Below are positions 8,754 to 17,716 of a stretch of 64,000 nt of DNA, piece by piece. Within the stretch, counting starts at the first letter, position 1, and every line of letters starts with the position of its first letter. Position numbers and translations under genes: made by a program. The notes beneath the pieces are model-generated. The model had not been told where the DNA came from. It saw nothing but the letters and a program-made list of their open reading frames with translations, and searched no databases. Source of the stretch: Gemmatimonadaceae bacterium (lineage in GTDB: Bacteria; Gemmatimonadota; Gemmatimonadetes; Gemmatimonadales; Gemmatimonadaceae); contig JAICKA010000003.1 in NCBI GenBank assembly GCA_025928185.1, positions 1 to 64,000 of the forward strand, in the 5' to 3' direction.

Positions 8754-8765
8754 GCGAGGAATTTC

Positions 8766-9128
8766 GTGAGTCATTCGGTTCTCATCTGTGACGATGCCAT
8801 CTTCATGCGGACGATGGTCGGCGACATCCTCACCCAGGCGGGCTTCGAGATCGTGGGCGAGGCGGAAACCGGCGTCCAGGCGGTCGAACAGTATCAGCGC
8901 CTGCGACCCGATCTCGTGACGATGGACATCGTGATGCCGGACATGGGCGGCATCGACGCGGTGCGCGAGATCTGCAAGCTCGACCCCAATGCGAAAATCC
9001 TCATGTGCAGCGCGATGGGGCAGCAGGCGCTCGTCGTCGAAGCGATCCAGGCGGGAGCCAAGGACTTCGTCGTCAAGCCGTTCCAGCCCAGCCGCGTGCT
9101 CGAGGCCGTGCAGCGCGTGCTCGGATAA
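8766..9128 (+). CDS. cheY: CheY-type single-domain response regulator
   Basis: A 120-residue receiver domain with no output domain. Acidic pocket Asp9/Asp10, phosphoacceptor Asp54 (VTMDIVMPDMGG), Ser82 and Lys104 (VVKPF) are all present. It starts with GTG; a good Shine-Dalgarno (GAGGA at 8756-8760) sits 5 bases upstream and supports this start. Predicted to take phosphate from the adjacent CheA and to be dephosphorylated by the adjacent CheC. Since no flagellar switch genes are present, its target is unknown. Confidence 0.93.
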   Translation: MSHSVLICDDAIFMRTMVGDILTQAGFEIVGEAETGVQAVEQYQRLRPDLVTMDIVMPDMGGIDAVREICKLDPNAKILMCSAMGQQALVVEAIQAGAKDFVVKPFQPSRVLEAVQRVLG

Positions 9129-9151
9129 CTCGAGGTCCGCGAGCCGCCGCC

Positions 9152-11107
9152 ATGGACAGCCGCCAGTACGCGGAGCTCTTCCTCACCGAAAGTCGCGAGC
9201 ACATCGCGGCGGTGAATCGCGCGTTGCTCGAGCTGGAGCGCGACGCGACGAGCGCCGGCGCGCCGGGTGCCGTCGGCGCGATCTTTCGCGCGGTGCACAC
9301 GATCAAGGGCATGGCCGGCACGATGGGCTATACCGTCGTCGCAGAGCTTGCCCACGAGCTGGAAACGGCGCTCGACGGCGTGCGGCGCCAGGAGCTCGCG
9401 ATCGACGGCGGACTGATCGACCTGTTGTTTCGCGCGGCCGACGTGCTCGAGCGGTGCGCGGAAGCCGCCGTCGCCGGTGAGCAAGCCGATCCGGGCGCCG
9501 AGGAGCTGCTGGCGCGCTTGCGCGTGCTGACCGCGCGGACGCCGGATGCGCAGCCGACATCAGGCTCACTCGCGGGTGCAAACCTCGATGCGCCGGGACG
9601 GCTGGTGCGCATCCGCCTCCGTCCAAACACGCCCCTCCGCGGCGTGCGGGCGTACATCGTCGTTCAGGCGCTTGGCGCGATTGGTCAGGTCACGGCCTCG
9701 GATCCGCCGCTCGACGCGCTTCAGGCGGAGAGCTTCGACGACACCTTCGCGCTGCGACTGGTCAGTGCGGCGGACACCACGGAAATCGAGCAGGTCATTC
9801 GCGGCGCGGGCGATGTCGCGGATGTGCAGGTGGTGGCGGAGCGCACGCCGCCGGCGATGGACGCGGTCGTCGCCACATCGCGCGAAGGCTCGCGCATGTC
9901 GTCGACGCCGCCGGCCGATGCCGCCGTTCCGGATGCGCGCGCTGGCGCTGGCCGTCGAAACGTGCGCATCGACGTCAAGCGTCTGGACAATCTGATGAAT
10001 CTGATCGGGGAGCTGGTGGTCGCGCGCGGCCGTTTGACCCAGCTCGCGTCCGAGCTGGGAAGCCCGGCCCTCGAGGAGACGGTGGCCAGCTCGTCGCGGC
10101 TCATCACCGAGTTGCGCGACGAGATTACCGCCAGCCGCATGGTGCCGGCCTCGCAGGTGTTCGATCGGTTTCCGCGGGTGGTGCGCGACGCGGCGCGCGC
10201 GGTCGGCAAACAGGTCGACTTCGTGATCGAGGGCAGCGACATCGAGCTGGATCGCTCGATGCTCGACGAGATCGCCGACGCGCTGGTGCACCTGCTGCGG
10301 AACGCGGTCGACCATGGCATCGAGCGACCCGAGGCGCGCGAGCGCGCCGGCAAGCCGGCGTCCGGCCGAATAGTGCTGAGCGCGGCGCGCGACCGCTCCG
10401 CCGTCGTGATCAAGGTGAGCGACGACGGCAAGGGCATCGATCGCGAGCGCGTGCTGGCGCGCGCGAAGGCAGACGGCCTGGTCGACGAGACGAAGCCCGA
10501 CCTCACCGAGGACGAGCTGCTACGGCTGCTCGCACGGCCGGGCTTCTCGACGGCCGAAAGCGTGACGAACCTGTCGGGCCGCGGTGTGGGCGTGGACGCG
10601 GTGTACACGCGCGTGCGCTCGCTCGGCGGCGCGATGGACATCCGGTCGGTGCCGGGGCAGGGCACGACGATGGTGCTGCGATTGCCGCTCACGCTCGCGA
10701 TCGTGCGCGCGCTGCTGGCGCGCGTGGCCGACGAGACGTACGCGATTCCACTGGCGCACGTGGCGGAAACGGTCGAGCTGGCGCCGGAGACGGTGCGCAC
10801 GATCAAGGGACGGGAAGTGCTGCTCGCTCGCGAGGACGTATTGCCGCTGCTGCGATTGCGGTCGCTGGTCGGACTGCCGGCGTTCGCCGGCGAGGCGAAT
10901 GCGCCGGATGCGGCGCTCGAGCAGGTGGTGGTGATCGACGTGGGCGACCGGCGCGCGGCGCTGGTGATCGACGAGCTCACCGGACAGGACGAGATCGTGG
11001 TGAAGCAGTACGATGCGGTGCGCGACGGGCTGCCGTTCTTCGGCGGCGCGACGCTGCTCGGCGACGGACGCCCGTCGCTCATCGTCGACGTCAGCAGTCT
11101 CCTCTGA
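9152..11107 (+). CDS. cheA: Chemotaxis histidine kinase CheA
   Basis: A 651-residue kinase with the usual five-domain order: HPt domain (phosphohistidine His49 in HTIKGMAG), a P2-like beta/alpha domain (about 150-240) for CheY/CheB binding, an Ala/Pro-rich linker, the P3 dimerisation helix pair (NLIGELVVARGRL), the HATPase with the N box LLRNAVDHGIE and a DDGKGID motif, and the C-terminal CheW-like P5 domain. The ATG at 9152 places the HPt helix correctly; open frame further upstream is inside cheY. Confidence 0.96.
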   Translation: MDSRQYAELFLTESREHIAAVNRALLELERDATSAGAPGAVGAIFRAVHTIKGMAGTMGYTVVAELAHELETALDGVRRQELAIDGGLIDLLFRAADVLERCAEAAVAGEQADPGAEELLARLRVLTARTPDAQPTSGSLAGANLDAPGRLVRIRLRPNTPLRGVRAYIVVQALGAIGQVTASDPPLDALQAESFDDTFALRLVSAADTTEIEQVIRGAGDVADVQVVAERTPPAMDAVVATSREGSRMSSTPPADAAVPDARAGAGRRNVRIDVKRLDNLMNLIGELVVARGRLTQLASELGSPALEETVASSSRLITELRDEITASRMVPASQVFDRFPRVVRDAARAVGKQVDFVIEGSDIELDRSMLDEIADALVHLLRNAVDHGIERPEARERAGKPASGRIVLSAARDRSAVVIKVSDDGKGIDRERVLARAKADGLVDETKPDLTEDELLRLLARPGFSTAESVTNLSGRGVGVDAVYTRVRSLGGAMDIRSVPGQGTTMVLRLPLTLAIVRALLARVADETYAIPLAHVAETVELAPETVRTIKGREVLLAREDVLPLLRLRSLVGLPAFAGEANAPDAALEQVVVIDVGDRRAALVIDELTGQDEIVVKQYDAVRDGLPFFGGATLLGDGRPSLIVDVSSLL

Positions 11108-11115
11108 GAATCCTC

Positions 11116-11733
11116 ATGAACGACCTCCGCGGCCTCTCCACGAAGCAGCTCGATGCGCTGCGCGAAGTAGCCAACATCGGCGCAGGCCATGCGGCCACCG
11201 CGCTCTCGCAGATGATCGGTGAAACGATCATGATCACCGTCCCGACGATCAGCGTCGCGCGCCTGGAAGAGGTCCCGCCGGCGCTCGCGGCCCCGGACGA
11301 GATAGTGGCCGCGGTGCTGATGCACATGCAGGGCGATCTGTCCGGCCGCACGCTGCTCGTGTTCCCGCAGCGCACGGCGATCCGGCTCGCGCAGCTGCTC
11401 CTCCGGCGCGACCATCCATCCGCGGACTTCGGCGACATGGAACGCTCGGCCATCAAGGAGGCCGGCAACATTCTCAGCTCCGCGTACATGAACGCGCTGA
11501 GCGATTTCATGGGCATGATGCTGCTGCCGTCGCCGCCGGGACTCGCGGTCGACATGTCGGCCGCGGTGCTGACGACGGCGTACCTGCAGTTCGGCACCGA
11601 CAAGGATTACGTGTTCTGCGTCGAGAGCGACTTTCTCGTCAACGACGGCGGCGAGCGGCTGCGCGGATTCTTTCTCCTGCTGCCCGATGCGGAGTCGCTC
11701 CAGGCAATTCTCGAGGCCGTGCACCTCGCGTGA
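11116..11733 (+). CDS. cheC: CheC-type CheY-P phosphatase
   Basis: A 205-residue CheC/CheX-family protein with two repeats of the phosphatase signature: Glu17/Asn20 in LREVANIGAGHAATALS and Glu115/Asn118 in IKEAGNILSSAYMNALS. Both sites look active, as in Bacillus/Thermotoga CheC. In those species CheC is stimulated by CheD, and a cheD gene lies about 10 kb downstream in the same operon. It starts 8 bases after cheA; its stop overlaps the GTG of the TPR gene. Confidence 0.93.
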   Translation: MNDLRGLSTKQLDALREVANIGAGHAATALSQMIGETIMITVPTISVARLEEVPPALAAPDEIVAAVLMHMQGDLSGRTLLVFPQRTAIRLAQLLLRRDHPSADFGDMERSAIKEAGNILSSAYMNALSDFMGMMLLPSPPGLAVDMSAAVLTTAYLQFGTDKDYVFCVESDFLVNDGGERLRGFFLLLPDAESLQAILEAVHLA

Positions 11734-14432
11734 GCGCCGTCCTCACCTCCGAGCGTGATCGGGAGGTTCTCCGTTCCTTTTCCCGGCGGATCGATCCGTC
11801 GGACGCCGGGGCGCACAACAATCTCGGCGTGCTGTACTTCAACAAGGGCCTGTACGAGGACGCCGTCGCCGCCTTCATGAAGGCGCTCGAGCTCGACCCG
11901 AAGATGGAGGTGTCGCAGCGCAACCTCGAGATTGCCTACTTCAACACCGGCTATTACGACACCAGAATTCCAGAGCTCAAAGAGCGGCTGCGCCTCAAGC
12001 CGGACGACCGGGATGCGCGCTGGGAGCTCGGCCGGACCTTCTCGCTGCTCGGCCATCAGGACGAGGCGGTCGAGGCCTTCACCGCGCTGCTTCAGTTCAA
12101 CCCGAACGATGTCGGTGCGCTGCTGCAGCTCGCGCTCGCCGAAAAGCAGTCAGGCGACATCGAGCGGGCGCAGGACTGTCTCGAGCGCGCGCTGCGGCTG
12201 GATCCCGACAGCTCGCTGCTCCAGTTCACGCTCGGCGAGGTCCTCTATCATCGCGGACTGAACGACGAGGCGTTGCGCGCGCTCGAACAGGCGATCGAGC
12301 TCAATCCCGAGAACCACGACGCGCTGTACCTGATGGGCTTCGTGCTCGGCGACATCGGGCGTCACGAAGACGCGCGCGAGGTCACGCGACGCGCAATCAA
12401 GTTGAATCCGGCGCTGTCGCGCGCGCACGCCAATCTCGCCATCGACCCGCAGCGCGTCAGCCGGCCGGACATGGCGACCGTGCCGGAAACGCGGCGCGAA
12501 TTGCAGGTCTCCGGCGAAGGCCAGCTCGCCCACTACAACCTCGGGCTCGCGTTCCGCAGCAAAGGGTACTACGCGGAAGCCATGCGCGAGTACAGCGTCG
12601 CACTCGACCGCGGCGAGGAGCGCGATCTCGTGCTCCAGGCCATGGCCGAGGTGCAGCTGCTGATGCACCACCCCAAGGAAGCGCTGCCGCTGTACGACGA
12701 TCTGCTGCAACGCCAGCCCACGAGCCCCAAGCTGTGGAGCGAGCGCGGCGTCGCGCTGCATCAGGACGGCCGGCTGCCGGACGCGGAGGCGAGCTACCGC
12801 CACGCGCTGGAGATCGAGCCGGCGTACGCGATCGCCCACAACAACCTCGGCGTCGCGCTCTATCATCGTGGCGCATCCGATGAGGCGATCGCGGCTTTTC
12901 GGGCCGCGCTCGAAACGGAGGGCGGGTTCGTCAAGGCGCGACTCAATCTCGCGCTGCTGCTCAGCCGGCGAAAACTGTTTCCGCCGGCGCTCGACGCGTT
13001 CCGACAGGTGCTTGCCACGCAGCCGGAACACCCGGTCGCGTGGAACGGTGTCGGCCTGGTGTTGAGCGAGCTGCGAAAGTACGACGATGCAAGGAATGCC
13101 TTCGCACGATCCATTCAGTCGAAGCCGGACTTCGCCGAAGCGCACTACAACATGAGCTTCACGCTGTCCAACCTCGGCGACTTCGAGGGCGCGTTGCGCG
13201 AGACCAAGCGCGCCCTCGAGCTGGATCCGTACTACGTGGCGCAGAAGTTCGAGCTGGCAATGGACGTCGAGTACGAGGATCCGGATCTCTCCATCCAGCC
13301 CGACCTCGGCGGCGAGCGCGCGGCCGACACGTCGATCGCCGATTTCAACTTCGATCCGAAGTCGCTCGATACGCTGTTCACGCAGCTCACGCCGGTGCTG
13401 TCGATGCCGGCGGTCGGCGCGGCGAAGTCCACGGATTCGTCGCCATTCGCCATGGCAACGGATTACCTATCGAAGGGACTGTACGACCGCGCATCGGCCG
13501 AGATCACGCGCGCGATGGCGCGCGGCAACGCGCGCGCCGAAGGTCTGTCGCTGCACGGCGACGTGTTTGCGCGGCAGGGACTGTACGGCGAAGCGCTCGA
13601 TCGGTATCGCGACGCGCTGCGTCTGGATCCCGAGCTGCACAGTGCGCTCATGGGCGAAGCGTGGTCGCTGGTGCGGCTCGGTCGGGCGGGCGAGGCCCGG
13701 CCGATTGCGCAGCGGCTCGTCAAGAAATCGCCGAACGACGTCGACGCGCTCATGCTCGCAGCGACGACGTGCGCCGAGGGCGGCGATCCGGCGGGCGCGC
13801 TCGCCGCGCTGGATGCCGCACGCCGTGCCGCTCCGATGCGGGCCGACATTCAGCAGAAGATCGGCGACATTGCTCGCTCACTCGGCGACAACGAGGGCGC
13901 GATCGCGGCGTATCGTCACGCGCTGCAGCTCGACCACGATTTCGCGGTCGTGCGGTTCCAGCTCGCCGTGCTGCTCCAGGCGAAAGGCCAGAACGCCGAC
14001 GCCGAACACGAGTTGGTAGCGGCGCTCGACGCCGTGCCGACGTACGGCGAAGCGACGCTGGAGCTGGCGACGCTGCGCCGCCGCCTGGGACGTCCAGCCG
14101 AAGCCATCTCGCTGCTCGTCGAATTGCTGCAACGAGATCCGTATCACTTCGACGCCTTGCTCGCGCTCGGCGAGGCATTGCTGGCCGTCGGCAGAAAGCG
14201 CGACGCGATTCACGCGTTTGCGCGCGTCCTGCGCTTCGACCCGGCGCACGTCGGCGCACTGTTTCACGAAGGCATGGTATTGGCCGAACAGCACCGCTTC
14301 CGCGACGCAATCGAACGCTGGCGGAAAGTGATCGAGCTTGGCCCGACGACGGACTACGCGCACCGCGCCCGGCGCGAGATCCGTACGGCCGGAGATCTAC
14401 AGCGCATCCTCGGCGCACGGGAGAAGAGCTGA
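11730..14432 (+). CDS. Large tetratricopeptide repeat protein (900 residues)
   Basis: GTG start overlapping the cheC stop (GTGA). Almost the entire chain is TPR helices: repeats with the AHNNLGVLYFNKGLYEDAVAAF pattern run from about residue 25 to 230, again from about 260 to 500, and again from about 570 to 880. A non-repeat spacer (about 505-570) lies between the second and third arrays. No signal peptide or membrane segment, so it is cytoplasmic. No enzymatic motif is seen. Position between cheC and the DUF4388/roadblock/MglA genes suggests a scaffold for the signalling complex; this is inferred from context only. Confidence 0.85.
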   Translation: MSAVLTSERDREVLRSFSRRIDPSDAGAHNNLGVLYFNKGLYEDAVAAFMKALELDPKMEVSQRNLEIAYFNTGYYDTRIPELKERLRLKPDDRDARWELGRTFSLLGHQDEAVEAFTALLQFNPNDVGALLQLALAEKQSGDIERAQDCLERALRLDPDSSLLQFTLGEVLYHRGLNDEALRALEQAIELNPENHDALYLMGFVLGDIGRHEDAREVTRRAIKLNPALSRAHANLAIDPQRVSRPDMATVPETRRELQVSGEGQLAHYNLGLAFRSKGYYAEAMREYSVALDRGEERDLVLQAMAEVQLLMHHPKEALPLYDDLLQRQPTSPKLWSERGVALHQDGRLPDAEASYRHALEIEPAYAIAHNNLGVALYHRGASDEAIAAFRAALETEGGFVKARLNLALLLSRRKLFPPALDAFRQVLATQPEHPVAWNGVGLVLSELRKYDDARNAFARSIQSKPDFAEAHYNMSFTLSNLGDFEGALRETKRALELDPYYVAQKFELAMDVEYEDPDLSIQPDLGGERAADTSIADFNFDPKSLDTLFTQLTPVLSMPAVGAAKSTDSSPFAMATDYLSKGLYDRASAEITRAMARGNARAEGLSLHGDVFARQGLYGEALDRYRDALRLDPELHSALMGEAWSLVRLGRAGEARPIAQRLVKKSPNDVDALMLAATTCAEGGDPAGALAALDAARRAAPMRADIQQKIGDIARSLGDNEGAIAAYRHALQLDHDFAVVRFQLAVLLQAKGQNADAEHELVAALDAVPTYGEATLELATLRRRLGRPAEAISLLVELLQRDPYHFDALLALGEALLAVGRKRDAIHAFARVLRFDPAHVGALFHEGMVLAEQHRFRDAIERWRKVIELGPTTDYAHRARREIRTAGDLQRILGAREKS

Positions 14433-14435
14433 CGC

Positions 14436-15380
14436 ATGGCGATCGAAGGCCCGCTTCGCGAGCTTGGCATCCACGACGTCTTCCAGCTGCTCGATCTGAG
14501 CCGGAAGACGGGGCTGCTGCGCGTCTCATCCAAGCTCCGCGAGGACGAGGGCGTCGTGTTCTTCGACAGCGGCAGCGTCGTCCAGGCTGCGATTCGCAGC
14601 AAGATGATGCCGATCGAGGCCGTCCTGCTGCAGGCCGGCCGCGTGAGCGAGGCCGACATCGAGGAGGCGCGCGCCCGACAGACGAACGGGCGTGCATCGC
14701 ACCACATCGTCGATCTGCTCGTCGAAATCGGTGCGATCACCACGCGCGAGCTCGAGCGTCAGCTGCGCTTGCAGCTCGAGAGCGTGGTATTCGAGCTCAT
14801 GTCGTGGCGCGAGGGATTCTTTTCGTTCGAGGAACGCGAGCGCGCGGAGCTCCCGCGCGATTCGCGCATCGCCGTCTCGACCGAATCGCTGCTCATGGAG
14901 GGCGCCCGGCGCATCGACGAATGGTCTCGCATCGCGGATCTGATCCCCGACGTCACCGTGATTCCCGAGCTCGCGCCGGTGGAAGCGGATCGCGACGGGG
15001 CGATGCTCGATCTGTTGCCGCACGAATGGCAGGTGTTGACGATGATCGACGGCGATCGCGACCTGCGCGCGATCGCGACGGCGCTGTCGCGCGACGAGTT
15101 CGAGACCGCGAAGATCGCCTACGGTCTGGCGACGACCGGCATCATCAGCGTGCATCCGGCGCCGCCGCCGCCCACGGCACAACCGCAACCGCTCACGCCG
15201 CGCGCGCATCTCGATCTCGCATTCGCCGCGGCTCGCCATGGCGATCTCGTGTCCGCGCGCGCGGGATGGGAGGCGTTCCTCCGGCTGGCACCGCACGATG
15301 GAGCCGCCGCGCGAGCGCGCGAGGCGCTCGAGGCGACGATTCGTCTGCAGCACGCGATCGAGGCGCACGTCAATGAGTGA
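14436..15380 (+). CDS. DUF4388 (PATAN) domain protein
   Basis: A 314-residue protein. Residues about 1-150 match the PATAN/DUF4388 pattern (start MAIEGPLRELGIHDVFQLLD, then SRKTGLLRV, VVFFDSGSVVQA), a domain found in bacterial signalling proteins such as the N-terminus of cyanobacterial PatA-type regulators. Residues about 180-245 form a winged-helix-like segment, then a Pro-rich linker (PAPPPPTAQPQP) and a short helical TPR-like tail. It starts 3 bases after the TPR gene and its stop overlaps the next gene. Its biochemical activity is unknown; it pairs by family with the gene at 19648. Confidence 0.85.
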   Translation: MAIEGPLRELGIHDVFQLLDLSRKTGLLRVSSKLREDEGVVFFDSGSVVQAAIRSKMMPIEAVLLQAGRVSEADIEEARARQTNGRASHHIVDLLVEIGAITTRELERQLRLQLESVVFELMSWREGFFSFEERERAELPRDSRIAVSTESLLMEGARRIDEWSRIADLIPDVTVIPELAPVEADRDGAMLDLLPHEWQVLTMIDGDRDLRAIATALSRDEFETAKIAYGLATTGIISVHPAPPPPTAQPQPLTPRAHLDLAFAAARHGDLVSARAGWEAFLRLAPHDGAAARAREALEATIRLQHAIEAHVNE

Positions 15381-16182
15381 CGACATCCACCGCTGGAGCG
15401 ACGAGCTCGCGCGTGATCCGTCGAGTCTCGTCTTCCTGCAGCTCGCCGAGGCGCTTCGTCGCCAGGGACAGCTCGGGGTCGCACTCAAGATTGCGCTGCG
15501 CGGCGTCGAGCGGCACGTGAAGCACGTCGATGCGCACGATCTGGTCGCGCGGATCGCCGTGGATCAACGTGATTTCGATCGCGCCGTTGCCGCATGGGAG
15601 ACGGTGCTCATGCTGCAGCCGGAGCACGTCGGCGCCATGAAGGGACTCGGGTACGTGCATTTCCAGCAGCAGCGATTCGACGACGCGGAGCGGTATCTGA
15701 GCCAGGCCGCCGAAGTGGGCGGAGGTGCGGACGTGACCGCCGCACTCGAGGCCGTGCGGCGTTCGTCGGGCGGTGTGCCGATCGCCGAAGTCGAAGGCGT
15801 GCCGTTGTCCGACGCGCACCGCTTGTTCGCCGATCTGTTGATCGACGAAGGACAGACCGCGATGCTGCTCGACGGAAATGGCTACGTGCTCGCTGGATTG
15901 TACCTCGACTCGACGGGCCACGATGTGGCGCAGGAGATCGGCGCGCAGCTGAGCGGCATCTCGGACGAAGTCGTGCGGTCCACCCGGCATCTCGACCTGG
16001 GAGACTGGCGCTCGATCGTGTTCGAGACGAACGCCGCGGTCATCGCGATGGCGCCGGCCACGGACAGCAGCCTGCTCGTCGTCGCCGCCTCGCGGGCCAC
16101 GCCACTCGGCCTGCTTCGGCGGCTGCTGGACCGGTGCGCCGAGCGGGCCGCGGGCTGGTTGAGCGACGGAGGCGGCCGGTGA
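15373..16182 (+). CDS. TPR plus roadblock/LC7-domain protein
   Basis: A 269-residue protein with TPR helices in the first about 130 residues and a roadblock/LC7 (MglB-like) domain in about 150-260, recognisable by the LLDGNGYVLAG strand-turn-strand and the later TNAAVIAMAP/SLLVVAAS strands. Roadblock proteins such as MglB act as GTPase-activating or scaffolding partners for MglA-type Ras-like GTPases, and an mglA-like gene lies two genes downstream. The ATG at 15373 overlaps the previous gene by 8 bases and removes an implausible upstream extension. Confidence 0.8.
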   Translation: MSDDIHRWSDELARDPSSLVFLQLAEALRRQGQLGVALKIALRGVERHVKHVDAHDLVARIAVDQRDFDRAVAAWETVLMLQPEHVGAMKGLGYVHFQQQRFDDAERYLSQAAEVGGGADVTAALEAVRRSSGGVPIAEVEGVPLSDAHRLFADLLIDEGQTAMLLDGNGYVLAGLYLDSTGHDVAQEIGAQLSGISDEVVRSTRHLDLGDWRSIVFETNAAVIAMAPATDSSLLVVAASRATPLGLLRRLLDRCAERAAGWLSDGGGR

Positions 16183-16529
16183 GCGCGCCATTCGGGACCG
16201 TACTCGAAACATTGACCCGCCAGCGTGGCGTGCGGGCGAGCTTGATCGTCTCTGAGAGCGACGGACTGGTGGTCGATTCCAATCTCCGGTTCGGCCAGGA
16301 CGGCGCACGCGTGGCGGCGCTGGCCGCGTCGATGTACCGCAAGGCGCGGTTGTCGGCGGGGGCAGCCCACCTCGGCGCCGTCGCCTTTCTGCAACTGGAC
16401 GCCGAGCGTGGACGCATCTGCGCGGTCGGCGGCCGCAGTGATCTCGTGATTGTCGTCGTCTCCGATGCGTCGGCCAACGTGGGATTGATACGCGTGGAAC
16501 TGCTCAAGGCACTGGAGTCGCTCGCATGA
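16179..16529 (+). CDS. Roadblock/LC7 (MglB-like) protein 2
   Basis: A 116-residue single roadblock domain: a long first helix, the strand LIVSESDGLVVDSN, a central helix (VAALAASMYRKA) and C-terminal strands (ICAVGGRSDLVIVVVS). It is the size of a stand-alone MglB. Start GTG 16179 overlaps the preceding stop (GTGA) and the stop overlaps the next ATG, so the three roadblock genes are translationally chained. Likely partner of the MglA-like GTPase; whether it activates GTP hydrolysis is unknown. Confidence 0.82.
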   Translation: MSAPFGTVLETLTRQRGVRASLIVSESDGLVVDSNLRFGQDGARVAALAASMYRKARLSAGAAHLGAVAFLQLDAERGRICAVGGRSDLVIVVVSDASANVGLIRVELLKALESLA

Positions 16530-17008
16530 TCATCGCGTCCGTCGAACCGTGGATCGAAGCGCCGCTGCGCCGGTACGTCGATGACGCCCGGGCGCGCATC
16601 GCGCTGCTGCTGCATCCGTCCGGGCAGGTCGTGGCCCAGGCGGGATTCACGCGCGCGGTGGACGTGATGACGGCGTGCGCGCTGGCGGCGGCAGTCCACG
16701 CGACGGCGGGCGAGCTTGGACGCCAGCTCGATGGACGCCCGTTCCGGGCGCTGCACCACGCCGGCGTCGAGCAACAGTTTCACCTCGCTGTGACCGAGAC
16801 CGCGCGTGGGGCCTACATTTGTCTCACCGTCTTCGATCAGGAGAGCTCACTCGGGCTCGTCCAGATGTATTTCGAAGAGTTATGCCGCGAGCTCGCCGCG
16901 GCGGCGCCGCCGCTGGCCAGTCTTCGCGCACCGGCGCTCGGTCTGGATTTCGAGCGCGATCTGAACGCGAATCTCGCCGCGATGTTTGGGCGAGAGGAGA
17001 GAGGATAG
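16526..17008 (+). CDS. Roadblock/LC7-like protein 3, C-terminus in a GA-rich tract
   Basis: A 160-residue protein with a diverged roadblock fold (ARIALLLHPSGQVVAQAG, ACALAAAVHATAGELG, GAYICLTVFDQESSLGLVQMYF). The last residues (GREERG) and the TAG stop are encoded by the GA-rich element that begins near 16991, so the ancestral C-terminus may have been slightly different. The ATG overlaps the previous stop (ATGA). Function inferred from family and the adjacent GTPase. Confidence 0.72.
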   Translation: MIIASVEPWIEAPLRRYVDDARARIALLLHPSGQVVAQAGFTRAVDVMTACALAAAVHATAGELGRQLDGRPFRALHHAGVEQQFHLAVTETARGAYICLTVFDQESSLGLVQMYFEELCRELAAAAPPLASLRAPALGLDFERDLNANLAAMFGREERG

Positions 17009-17091
17009 AGGGGAGAGGATACAACCCTCTCGCTCACTACTCACTTCTCATGACTCTCTCTCCTCTCTCCTCTCTCCACTCTCCTCTCTCA
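16991..17091. repeat. GA/CT-rich imperfect inverted element
   Basis: A purine run (16992-17018, made of gagagg units) is followed, after a mixed centre, by a pyrimidine run (17053-17090, made of ctctctcc units) that is close to its reverse complement. The sequence can form a long imperfect hairpin or a purine/pyrimidine triplex. It supplies the stop of the upstream roadblock gene and occupies the place where a ribosome-binding site for mglA would be expected; no Shine-Dalgarno is visible before the mglA GTG. It is the longest low-complexity sequence in the window. Confidence 0.75.
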
Positions 17092-17095
17092 TAAA

Positions 17096-17713
17096 GTGTC
17101 CCTCGTCAACTACGCCACCCGCGAGATTACGTGCAAGATCGTCTACTACGGACCTGGTCGGTCCGGAAAGACGACGAACTTGCATTACATCTACGGGCAG
17201 GTGCCGGAGGACCGGCGAGGGAAGATGGTGTCGCTCGCCACCCAGACGGATCGCACGCTGTTCTTCGATTTTCTGCCGCTCGACCTCGGCACGATCTCCG
17301 GCTTCACTACGAAGTTCCAGCTCTACACCGTGCCGGGCCAGGTGTATTACCAGACGACGCGCAAGCTCGTGCTGCAGGGAACCGACGGCGTCGTGTTCGT
17401 GGCCGACAGCCAGGCGCGCCAACTCGAGGAGAACATCGAGAGCTTCCAGGACCTGCACGCCAATCTCGCCGAGCAGGGCGTCGATGCTCGCACCGTGCCG
17501 CTCGTGATCCAGTACAACAAGCAGGACCTGCCGCAGGATCTGATTCTCAGCGCCCACGAATTGTCGGAGGCGCTCAACTTCCGCGGCGTTCCCGAATTCT
17601 CGGCCGATGCGCTGCATGGTCCAGGCGTGTTCGAGACCCTGCGCGCGATCTCGGAGCTCGTGCTCAAGCGGCTGAGCGCGGGCGCGGCGCCGAGCGCGGC
17701 GGCGGTGCGCTGA
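17096..17713 (+). CDS. mglA: MglA-like Ras-superfamily small GTPase
   Basis: A 205-residue cytoplasmic GTPase. The P-loop is GPGRSGKT (19-26), the switch II region has the MglA-characteristic TVPGQVYYQTTR instead of DxxGQ, and G4 is NKQD (141-144). MglA-GTP sets cell polarity and drives gliding or type IV pilus motility in Myxococcus and relatives, with MglB-type roadblock proteins as partners; three such genes lie directly upstream. GTG start at 17096 follows the CT-rich tract and lacks a visible ribosome-binding site. The next gene follows after 3 bases. Confidence 0.93.
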   Translation: MSLVNYATREITCKIVYYGPGRSGKTTNLHYIYGQVPEDRRGKMVSLATQTDRTLFFDFLPLDLGTISGFTTKFQLYTVPGQVYYQTTRKLVLQGTDGVVFVADSQARQLEENIESFQDLHANLAEQGVDARTVPLVIQYNKQDLPQDLILSAHELSEALNFRGVPEFSADALHGPGVFETLRAISELVLKRLSAGAAPSAAAVR

Positions 17714-17716
17714 GCC

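Noticed and set aside
9721-11724. Long antisense frame over cheA and cheC
   Set aside because: It overlaps two complete, motif-bearing genes and has a Ser/Arg/Thr-rich composition typical of a GC shadow.
13040-15376. Long plus-strand frame running through the TPR and DUF4388 genes
   Set aside because: It is an Arg-rich out-of-frame reading of two well-supported genes and crosses their natural boundary.
16991-17091. CRISPR array or tandem repeat locus
   Set aside because: There are no regular repeats and spacers; it is a single purine/pyrimidine low-complexity element.
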